19,942 bases of DNA from Candidatus Bathyarchaeota archaeon (GTDB taxonomy: Archaea; Thermoproteota; Bathyarchaeia; TCS64): the NCBI GenBank assembly GCA_030669135.1, contig DAOVEE010000012.1:1-19942 (forward strand). Reading direction: 5' to 3'. Below are positions 1-5,471 of this stretch, in pieces. The position numbers were made by a program, and so were the translations under genes. The stretch's first letter is position 1, and each line of letters starts with the position of its first letter. A model generated the notes under the pieces. That model was given only the letters and a program-made list of their open reading frames with translations. It was not told where the DNA came from and ran no database searches.

Positions 1-1
1 T

Positions 2-280
2 GAGTTGAGACACGCGCACATCGAGAGTGAACCCTGTAGACAGGTGCTCACCGACATCGGCGTGCGGCCCAACGGCGACGTGATGCCGTGCTGCGGCCCC
101 CTCGGGGCTCAACGAGACGCCGTTAGCGGGAGCCTCGAGGGGGAGAGCCTACGCGAGGTACTGGAGAGGGCTTGGCTGAACCCCAGGCTGCGGGAGATCT
201 ACGAGAAGGGGCCCCGTCAACCTGCTGGTTCGTACGTGAGCCGCTGCCACATGTGCGTCGAAGCATACCGGAAGGATTAG
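2..280 (+). CDS. SPASM-domain C-terminal fragment of a radical SAM protein (5' end outside window)
   Basis: The frame is open to the left edge, so this is the C-terminal end of a longer gene; the TTG at position 5 need not be the real start. The visible residues have the SPASM pattern that binds auxiliary iron-sulfur clusters: a Cys in SEPCRQV, then PNGDVMPCCGP, then a tryptophan/arginine-rich helix (RAWLNPRLREIYEKG), then a closing CHMCVEAYRKD. SPASM domains follow a radical SAM barrel in enzymes that modify peptides or cofactors. The barrel with the CxxxCxxC motif lies outside the window, so substrate and reaction cannot be named. The gene converges on the phosphoesterase gene across a hairpin-rich 129-nt gap. 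Confidence 0.75.
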   Translation, partial: ELRHAHIESEPCRQVLTDIGVRPNGDVMPCCGPLGAQRDAVSGSLEGESLREVLERAWLNPRLREIYEKGPRQPAGSYVSRCHMCVEAYRKD

Positions 281-289
281 TGGAAGGAA

Positions 290-411
290 GGACCCGGTTA
301 AGGGTCCCAATGGCAATACTTGTTGGCTTGGCCCCGGTAACACCCAAGGGCTTGTCTATTGATCCTTGGTTACCTGTAAAAGATCAAGTGTGTAGCCGCT
401 CCCTACACACT
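290..411. terminator. Cluster of three hairpins between convergent genes
   Basis: Three inverted repeats fill this gap. First, GGACCC (290-295) pairs with GGGTCC (302-307) around a 6-nt loop. Second, GGTAA plus CCAAGG (336-340, 344-349, with a 3-nt bulge) pairs with CCTTGG plus TTACC (364-374). Third, AGTGTGTAG (387-395) pairs with CTACACACT (403-411) around a 7-nt loop and overlaps the stop codon of the phosphoesterase gene. No long T-run follows, so this is not a typical archaeal oligo-T terminator. A bidirectional terminator, an mRNA 3'-end structure or a small structured RNA are all possible. Confidence 0.5.
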
Positions 412-1252
412 ACCCTGACTCCAGCCTCCGCCTCAGGAACCCCACCTTGCCTACGTAGGTGCCGTCAAGGGTGTAGACGTCGAAGTCGTCCATGTTCACG
501 GCGTCGGTCCTGAAGAGGGGGCCCAGGAGACTCTTGGGTGACTCCGTGTTCACCGGCAGCCCGCCCAGGAGGTCGTTGAACATCGGCATTATGATGATCT
601 CGGGGCTGCCCGGCTCGACGAGGTAGTTCTCCTTGAACGCCTCAAGCGGGTCCTCCTCCGTCTTCACGTTGTCCTGCTCCAGGAACGCCTTGGCGAGGCT
701 CTCGGGGTTGCATCTGCCCCTCACCCACGCCCTCTCCGTCACCCTTATTCCGAGGGGCGTGTTCAGCATCACCGTGGGGTGGTTGTGGGCCATCACGACG
801 CAGTCCACCGCCATTATCTCCGGCGGCGGCCAGGCGTGGCCGTGGAGGCACGCCACCTGGAACCCGTCGCCGATTATGACGCCTTTCGAGGAGTGGAGGC
901 TCACCCCGTCGGGTAGGTACCTCTGTATGTTGGCGTCGTGGTTGCCTCTGGTCACGTCTACGTGGTCCACCGCGTCGAGGAGGGCCTCGAAGAACTTGGG
1001 TATCTCCCGCTTCTCCTGGAAACTGGTGGCGGGCACACCGTGCTTAACGTCGCCCACGAGTATCAGCCTGTCCGGCTTATGCTCTTCGAGGAGGAGAAGT
1101 AGCTCCTCCTGCATCCTCGTCCACTGGTAGGGTATGTTGATGCCTTGCTTGGCGAGGTCGTACTCTATCCCCAGGTGCAGGTCCGCCGCCAGCATCACAC
1201 GCTCCCCTGACTCGACCATCAACGCGGGGTGGGGCGTCAGCAGACGGATCAT
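410..1252 (-). CDS. Metallophosphoesterase (ICC-like, COG1407 type)
   Basis: This is a calcineurin-like metallophosphoesterase of the archaeal/bacterial ICC-like group. The full set of two-metal motifs is present in order: DLHLG, GDVKHG, RGNHD, LHGHAW and AHNHP. The fold cleaves phosphoester bonds with Mn/Fe-type metals; the substrate is unknown. Relatives in other genomes are often linked to Lhr-type helicases, but no helicase is visible here. The ATG at 1252 is preferred because a TTTAAA box on this strand lies about 28 nt upstream (1278-1283), the spacing of a leaderless transcript. A longer frame to 1291 would run through that box and lacks family support. The C-terminal third (after the AHNHP motif) is a poorly conserved extension. 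It is divergent from the SWIM-domain gene, with about 100 nt of shared promoter region. Confidence 0.85.
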   Translation of the reverse strand: MIRLLTPHPALMVESGERVMLAADLHLGIEYDLAKQGINIPYQWTRMQEELLLLLEEHKPDRLILVGDVKHGVPATSFQEKREIPKFFEALLDAVDHVDVTRGNHDANIQRYLPDGVSLHSSKGVIIGDGFQVACLHGHAWPPPEIMAVDCVVMAHNHPTVMLNTPLGIRVTERAWVRGRCNPESLAKAFLEQDNVKTEEDPLEAFKENYLVEPGSPEIIIMPMFNDLLGGLPVNTESPKSLLGPLFRTDAVNMDDFDVYTLDGTYVGKVGFLRRRLESG

Positions 1253-1277
1253 ACGCGGATCACCATGTGCAGCGGAG

Positions 1278-1283
1278 TTTAAA
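1278..1283 (-). promoter_or_regulatory. TATA box of the metallophosphoesterase gene
   Basis: TTTAAA, centred about 28 nt upstream of the ATG at 1252. The spacing fits an archaeal TATA box with transcription starting at or next to the start codon, and it decides the start of this gene. Confidence 0.6.
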
Positions 1284-1354
1284 GGGTTCACGTGCCACCA
1301 AGTGGACGCCGGGGGTGCTTAACAATAAAGAGTAGTAACCCCCAGTTCATTGTG

Positions 1355-1780
1355 ATGTCCGCGCCGCTGAAGGAGCATCTTGTGCTGGAGCATGTGCTGG
1401 GTGAGGTCAGGACCCGCAGGGAGCTGTCCAGGTTCAACTGGAAGCGGCTCATGGACGCCTTCGGCGACAGGTTCACTCGGGCATGGAGGATGGTGACGGA
1501 GCGCCGCGTAAAGCGGTACGTCTTCAGGCCCAGCGGCAGGGAGATCTGGATCGCCGTGGGCAACAACGCGGAGTACATGATCTACCCCCACGCCGGATAT
1601 TGTAGCTGCAGCGACTTCTACTTCAGGGTCCTCGACCAGGAGGTGGCCGTCTGCTACCACGTGCTCGCCCAGAGGCTGGCGGAGGCGCTGCGCCACTACG
1701 ACACCGTCCTCGAGGACGACGAGGCGTACCACGAGCTCATGAGCATCTGGAAGGAGTACGCCGTCGCGGATATGAGCTAA
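1355..1780 (+). CDS. SWIM zinc-finger protein
   Basis: A small protein of 141 residues with a SWIM zinc finger: GYCSC, about 16 residues, then VCYH, giving the CxC...CxH ligand set. SWIM fingers bind DNA or proteins and occur in transposases, helicase partners and Shu-complex recombination factors; stand-alone archaeal members are usually annotated only as predicted nucleic-acid-binding proteins. The N-terminal half (RELSRFNWKRLMDAFG...TERRVKRYVF) is basic and lacks a motif I recognise; the tail is acidic. The ATG at 1355 is chosen over an upstream CTG/ATG-poor extension because an A/T-rich box (ACAATAAAGA, about 1323-1331) sits about 28 nt upstream. It is divergent from the phosphoesterase gene, so the two may share regulation. 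Confidence 0.75.
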   Translation: MSAPLKEHLVLEHVLGEVRTRRELSRFNWKRLMDAFGDRFTRAWRMVTERRVKRYVFRPSGREIWIAVGNNAEYMIYPHAGYCSCSDFYFRVLDQEVAVCYHVLAQRLAEALRHYDTVLEDDEAYHELMSIWKEYAVADMS

Positions 1781-1782
1781 AC

Positions 1783-1789
1783 CTTTAAG
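1783..1789 (+). promoter_or_regulatory. TATA-like box before the small membrane ORF
   Basis: CTTTAAG lies about 34 nt before the ATG at 1820 (about 22 nt before an in-frame TTG at 1808). It follows directly on the stop codon of the SWIM gene, which supports separate transcription of the small ORF. Confidence 0.45.
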
Positions 1790-1819
1790 GAGAGACGCTT
1801 TCTAGTGTTGCTGATAACC

Positions 1820-1933
1820 ATGAAGGTGCTCTTCGACTTCGTGCAGAAGCTCGTCTTCGTGCTGGGCGTCACGGCGCTCGCCTTGGCTTTCATGTATATG
1901 TACAGCGCCGAGTCGGGGAAGAGCTTCAAGTAA
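1820..1933 (+). CDS. Small single-helix membrane protein (37 aa), hypothetical
   Basis: An ATG-TAA frame of 37 codons lies in the gap between the SWIM and RPA genes. The peptide begins MKVLFDFVQK, continues with one hydrophobic helix of about 17-18 residues (LVFVLGVTALALAFMYMY) and ends with a short polar tail SAESGKSFK. The predicted form is a one-pass membrane micro-protein. Support comes from its own TATA-like box, its exact fit between neighbours, and codon use rich in C/G third positions like the genes around it. I do not recognise the family. An in-frame TTG at 1808 could add four residues (MLIT). Confidence 0.5.
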   Translation: MKVLFDFVQKLVFVLGVTALALAFMYMYSAESGKSFK

Positions 1934-1935
1934 GA

Positions 1936-1946
1936 AACTTATACGT
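1936..1946 (+). promoter_or_regulatory. TATA-like box of the RPA gene
   Basis: AAACTTATAC lies about 30 nt before the ATG at 1973, directly after the stop codon of the small ORF. This spacing predicts a nearly leaderless RPA mRNA. Confidence 0.5.
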
Positions 1947-1972
1947 GGCACTCCCCTTCCATTCTGAACCCC

Positions 1973-3481
1973 ATGTCCACAGACGACATCGTTAAACGCA
2001 TGCTCAGGCTCAAGCCTAACCTCACCGAGGTCGCCGTGAGACAGTTGATAGACGAGGAGCGCGCCAAGGCGGCGGGGCTCCTCACGGAGGAGGCAGCCGC
2101 ACACCTGGTGGCGAGCAGCCTAGGCATCAACGGCGCCGGGGAGAAGATAGAGGCGAAGCTCAAGATAGGGGATCTGACGGCCGGGCTCAGCGACGTGAGC
2201 CTCACGGGCCGAGTCATCCACGTCTTCCCCAGCCACACCTTCGACCGCGACAACCAGCGCAAGGGCAAGGTGCTGAGGCTCATCATGGGCGACAAGACCG
2301 GCACCGTCACCGTGGTGTTCTGGGACGAGAAGGCCGACCATGTGGAGGCCAGCAAGCTGCCGCCAGGCAAGATCATCCGCATCCTCCACGGCTACAGCAG
2401 GGAGCGCAGGGGCAGCGTAGAGGTGAACATGGGCAACCGGGGACAGATGTTCATGGAGCCCATGGACGCCGTGGACGAGGACTTCCCCGCCCTGGACACG
2501 TTCTTCGTGACTCCCGCCGGCGTCTTCAAAGAGGGCACCGTCCACATCCAAGGCGTGGTCGTGGACAGCTTCCCGGTGAACACCTTCGTCAGGCAGGACG
2601 GCAGCGAGGGACGGGTGAGCAAGCTCGTCATCGAGGAAGGCGGCGCCAGGATGAACCTGGTCCTCTGGGACGACAAGGTCGACGAGTACGGCGGCATCGA
2701 GAAGGGCACACGCATAAGGGTGGTCGCCGGGAGCGCCCGCACCGGCAACATGGGCAGCCCCGAGATCCACGTGGGCTGGGACACTAAGATAATCGAGGTG
2801 GAGCATGGCGTCAAGCCCGACGAGCCCGTGCCCTTCTGGACCAAGATAGGTGACCTCCGGGAGGGCGTTGGCAGCGTAAACGTCGCGGCCCTAGCCACCC
2901 AGGTGGGGGAGCAGAGAGAGTTCGTCAGACGCGACGGCTCCGAGGGCAGAGTCGTCTCTGTGCTACTGGAGGACGAGACCGGCACGGTCCGGCTCAGCCT
3001 CTGGGACGAAGACGTGGACCTGGTTGACAAGATAAAGGAGGGCACAGTAGTAGTCGTCGAGAACGGCTACACCCGGGCCGGCTACGGCGGCATAGACCTC
3101 AACGCCGGCCGCAGCGGACGCGTCCACATCGACCCTGACGACCTCGAAGTGGATCTCCCCGAAATAGAGCGCAAGATCACCCGCGTCCTCGACCTCAGGG
3201 AGGGCCAGAGGAACGTCACGGTCCGCGGCCAGCTGCTGGACGACCCGGTGCAGCGGGACATAGAGACCGTGCGGGGCCCAGCCACGGTCACCAACTTCCG
3301 CATAGACGACGGCACCGGCGAGGCGAGGGTGAGCCTCTGGAGGGATCACGCCGAGGCCGCGATGGACCTGACGGCGGGCGCTGAGATCAGGCTCGAGTAC
3401 ATGAACGTGCGGGAGCCCTTCGACGGCTTGATCCAGGTCAGCAGCGGGACGTTCACCAAGATAGTTGTCGAACGAGAGTAA
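1973..3481 (+). CDS. Replication protein A (single-stranded DNA-binding protein, four OB folds)
   Basis: The product (502 aa) binds single-stranded DNA during replication, repair and recombination. It starts with a helical domain of about 55 residues (MSTDDIVKRML...AHLVASSLGI), as in euryarchaeal-type RPA. Four OB folds follow at roughly 64-160, 178-285, 290-395 and 400-500, each with the closing pattern of a strand ending in LWD/FWD/LWR (VVFWDEK, LVLWDDK, LSLWDED, VSLWRDH). OB2 and OB3 share the segment RxDGSEGRV, which points to internal duplication. No zinc finger (CxxC) is visible, so this is a multi-OB, zinc-less RPA rather than the OB-plus-zinc type. The start is set by the TATA-like box about 30 nt upstream. 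Only A-rich sequence separates it from the convergent aminotransferase gene. Confidence 0.9.
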   Translation: MSTDDIVKRMLRLKPNLTEVAVRQLIDEERAKAAGLLTEEAAAHLVASSLGINGAGEKIEAKLKIGDLTAGLSDVSLTGRVIHVFPSHTFDRDNQRKGKVLRLIMGDKTGTVTVVFWDEKADHVEASKLPPGKIIRILHGYSRERRGSVEVNMGNRGQMFMEPMDAVDEDFPALDTFFVTPAGVFKEGTVHIQGVVVDSFPVNTFVRQDGSEGRVSKLVIEEGGARMNLVLWDDKVDEYGGIEKGTRIRVVAGSARTGNMGSPEIHVGWDTKIIEVEHGVKPDEPVPFWTKIGDLREGVGSVNVAALATQVGEQREFVRRDGSEGRVVSVLLEDETGTVRLSLWDEDVDLVDKIKEGTVVVVENGYTRAGYGGIDLNAGRSGRVHIDPDDLEVDLPEIERKITRVLDLREGQRNVTVRGQLLDDPVQRDIETVRGPATVTNFRIDDGTGEARVSLWRDHAEAAMDLTAGAEIRLEYMNVREPFDGLIQVSSGTFTKIVVERE

Positions 3482-3485
3482 AACG

Positions 3486-3500
3486 TTTAAAAAAAAGGGG
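3486..3500 (-). terminator. Oligo-T terminator of the aminotransferase gene
   Basis: On the minus strand the sequence just after the aminotransferase stop codon reads CCCC followed by eight T residues (3489-3496). Oligo-T after a coding region is the usual intrinsic termination signal in archaea. It lies in the 20-nt gap to the convergent RPA gene. Confidence 0.55.
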
Positions 3501-3501
3501 G

Positions 3502-4836
3502 TTACTTTCCCTTCTCGATCTTTGTAAGGCTCTTCTCGAAGATCTCCAGTGCCGGCTCCACCAGGTCGCTTGTTATGTTGAGGGCCGGCATCCACCGTAT
3601 GACGTTTATGCCGCAGTTGACGATGGCGAGGCCGTTCCTGAAGCACTCCATCATCACGTCCCCGGTCTCCTTCTGGGCGTACTCCTTGGTGGTCTTATCC
3701 TTGACGAGCTCGACGCCGACCATGAGGCCCTTACCGCGCACGTCTCCTATCATGGGGTGCCGGTCCTTCATCTCGTTGAGCCTGTCCTTGATGAGTTTGC
3801 CCTGCTTCTGGGCGTTCTCAAGCAGGTTCTCCGATTTGATGATGTCGAGCACGGCCAGCGCGGCGGCGCAGCTCACAGGGTTACCGCCGAAGGTGCTCGC
3901 GTGGCTGCCGGGTTTCCAGTCCTGGATGTCCGCGCGGGACGCCATTACGCCGAGGGGCATGCCCGCGGCTATGCCCTTGGCCATGCAGACGATGTCGGGG
4001 ACCACGCCGAAGTGCTCGATGCCGAACCATTTGCCTGTCCTTCCCATGCCTGCTTGAACCTCGTCCGAAGCGAACAGTATGCCGTACTTGTCCAGAAGCT
4101 TCTTGAGCCTAGGGAAGTAGCCGTCCGGGGGCACGACGTAGCCGCCCTCTCCCTGGATGGGCTCAGCCATGAGCATCGCCACCTCCTCCGGGGGCACGTA
4201 GCGGTGGAACAGGTACTCGTCTATGTAGTCCACGCACGCGTAGTCGCAGCTCGGGCACTCGAGGTTGAACGGGCACCTGTAGCAGTACGGGTAGAAGATG
4301 TGCTCCACGCCCGGGATAAACGGCGCGAAACGCGCCCGCTGGTAGGGCTTGCTCGCCGTGAGGCTGACGGCCCCCAAGGTCCTGCCGTGGAAGCTGCCTA
4401 TGTAGGCGAGATAGCCTTGGCGGCCCGTGTGCCAGCGCGCCACCTTCATGGCCGCCTCGATGCTCTCTGCGCCGCTGTTGCCGTAGAAGAACTTCTTCTT
4501 GTAGTCACCAGGCACGAGGTCGTGCAGCTTCTCGCCTAGGTCGACGTAGCCGTCGTAGTAGAAGTCGGTGTAGCTGTAGTGGATGAACTTGTCCACCTGG
4601 TCCTTTATGGCCTTAACCACCTTGGGGTGGCTGTGGCCGACGCTGCACACCGCCAGCCCGGCGTTCATGTCGATGAACTCGTTTCCGTCCACGTCGACTA
4701 CTATGCTTCCCTCGCCACGCTCAATGACAAGAGGGTAAGCTCTGCCGAAGCTCGGGGAGATAACCGCCGCGTCCCGGTCGACGATCTTCTTCGCCTTCGG
4801 GCCCGGCGGAGTTACTTTGATCTTTGGATAAGACAA
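3502..4836 (-). CDS. PLP-dependent class III aminotransferase (acetylornithine/4-aminobutyrate aminotransferase family)
   Basis: A fold-type I, class III aminotransferase (444 aa) that moves an amino group between an omega-amino donor and a 2-oxo acid. The sequence shows GNSGAESIEAAMK for phosphate binding, SFHGRTLG, EPIQGEGGYVVPP, the PLP-ring aspartate in DEVQAGMGRTGK (D258), the Schiff-base lysine in CMAKGIAAG (K287), and TFGGNPVSCAAA. An insertion near 183-203 holds five cysteines (C185, C188, C194, C197, C201), a YCYRCPF pattern known from Thermococcales members that include ornithine aminotransferases and amino-acid racemases. The substrate therefore cannot be fixed; racemase activity is possible. 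The TTG start is supported by GGGAG about 5 nt upstream. The leader holds two mutually exclusive hairpins. It lies downstream of alba. Confidence 0.85.
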   Translation of the reverse strand: MSYPKIKVTPPGPKAKKIVDRDAAVISPSFGRAYPLVIERGEGSIVVDVDGNEFIDMNAGLAVCSVGHSHPKVVKAIKDQVDKFIHYSYTDFYYDGYVDLGEKLHDLVPGDYKKKFFYGNSGAESIEAAMKVARWHTGRQGYLAYIGSFHGRTLGAVSLTASKPYQRARFAPFIPGVEHIFYPYCYRCPFNLECPSCDYACVDYIDEYLFHRYVPPEEVAMLMAEPIQGEGGYVVPPDGYFPRLKKLLDKYGILFASDEVQAGMGRTGKWFGIEHFGVVPDIVCMAKGIAAGMPLGVMASRADIQDWKPGSHASTFGGNPVSCAAALAVLDIIKSENLLENAQKQGKLIKDRLNEMKDRHPMIGDVRGKGLMVGVELVKDKTTKEYAQKETGDVMMECFRNGLAIVNCGINVIRWMPALNITSDLVEPALEIFEKSLTKIEKGK

Positions 4837-4840
4837 TCTG

Positions 4841-4874
4841 ACTCCCTTCGGTTGAAGGGTGTACTGTCACCCTT
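4841..4874 (-). promoter_or_regulatory. Alternative hairpins in the aminotransferase leader
   Basis: AAGGGTG (4855-4861) and CACCCTT (4868-4874) form a 7-bp stem with a 6-nt loop. CCCTTC (4844-4849) and GAAGGG (4854-4859) form a 6-bp stem with a GGTT loop on the plus strand. They share 4855-4859, so only one can form at a time. The second hides the GGGAG Shine-Dalgarno-like sequence next to the TTG start at 4836. Confidence 0.4.
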
Positions 4875-5169
4875 AAAAAACTGACTTCTCGGCCGCCAGC
4901 GTGATCTCTATTATTGAGATCTTGGCTTCTCTGCCGTCGTCCCGCGTCAGGATGTCGGTCCCCACCCTTACGTCCTTGATGACCGCGTCCTTGAGGAAGA
5001 TCCTGCGGAGGAGCTGCACCATGTCGACGGCCTTGTTTATATGCTTGCCCCGGGCCCGTATCAGCACGGTCTCGAAGCCTTCGTTGAACAAGGTGAGGCA
5101 CGCCACCACGTAGTTCATGATGGGCTTTATACCCATGATTACGAGGTTACGTCTACTAGGTTCGGGCAC
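4873..5169 (-). CDS. albA: Alba DNA/RNA-binding chromatin protein
   Basis: Alba is a small dimeric archaeal chromatin protein that coats double-stranded DNA and also binds RNA. The 98-residue product starts with the typical beta strand and loop, NLVIMGIKPIMNYV; K15 corresponds to the DNA-contacting lysine that is deacetylated by Sir2 in Sulfolobus Alba, where most homologues have KK. The body contains VLIRARGKHINKAVDMVQLLRR, then DVRVGTDILTRDDGREAKISIIEITL, the arm that reaches into the minor groove. The GTG start is needed to include the first strand. An A/T-rich box (5181-5189) is only about 15 nt upstream, so the exact transcription start is unclear. It lies between Sec61-beta and the aminotransferase on the same strand. 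Confidence 0.95.
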   Translation of the reverse strand: MPEPSRRNLVIMGIKPIMNYVVACLTLFNEGFETVLIRARGKHINKAVDMVQLLRRIFLKDAVIKDVRVGTDILTRDDGREAKISIIEITLAAEKSVF

Positions 5170-5246
5170 CGATCCACCCCCATAATTTACGAGAACCTGT
5201 GGATGATGAGGTCACAGAGCTGCGCGGGCTGTCACAAAAGAAGCGT

Positions 5247-5420
5247 CTAGAGAGGTACGAATACACGGGCTAGAATCACTGCCGCCATCAGTAATGCCGC
5301 TGCCCCTACGACGAACTCTGGGGGTATCTTAACCCCGTTGGTCTCGTCCTGGAAGAACCTCATTAGGCCCGCGCTGCTCTGAGGCATTCCCGGTGAACTC
5401 TTTTGCTTTTTCTTGCTCAT
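5247..5420 (-). CDS. secG: Preprotein translocase subunit Sec61-beta (SecG)
   Basis: This 57-residue protein is the small tail-anchored beta subunit of the archaeal SecYEG/Sec61 translocon in the cytoplasmic membrane. It begins with a lysine-rich cytosolic tail, MSKKKQKSSPGMPQSSAGL, followed by the conserved FFQDETNGVKIPPEFVV and one C-terminal membrane helix (about residues 36-56, GAAALLMAAVILARVFV). Length, order and the G-V-K-I-P-P signature match archaeal Sec61-beta. GAGGAGG lies about 10 nt upstream of the ATG, and an A/T-rich element (about 5448-5460, GTTATTATT on this strand) may be its TATA box. It sits about 50 nt downstream of the PolD large subunit gene and upstream of alba. Confidence 0.93.
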   Translation of the reverse strand: MSKKKQKSSPGMPQSSAGLMRFFQDETNGVKIPPEFVVGAAALLMAAVILARVFVPL

Positions 5421-5471
5421 CCTTTGTTCGCCTCCTCATACTCATGAGTGCAATAATAACCTTTCCAAGCC

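Noticed and set aside
2120..2806. 228-codon minus-strand open frame opposite RPA
   Set aside because: Antisense shadow of a convincing four-OB RPA; His/Val/Ala-rich sequence without motif.
3757..4539. 260-codon plus-strand open frame opposite the aminotransferase
   Set aside because: Antisense shadow; the minus strand has all PLP-enzyme motifs.
5201..5246. GATGATGAGG as a possible C box of a C/D guide RNA
   Set aside because: No CTGA D box or internal C'/D' pair at the right distance.
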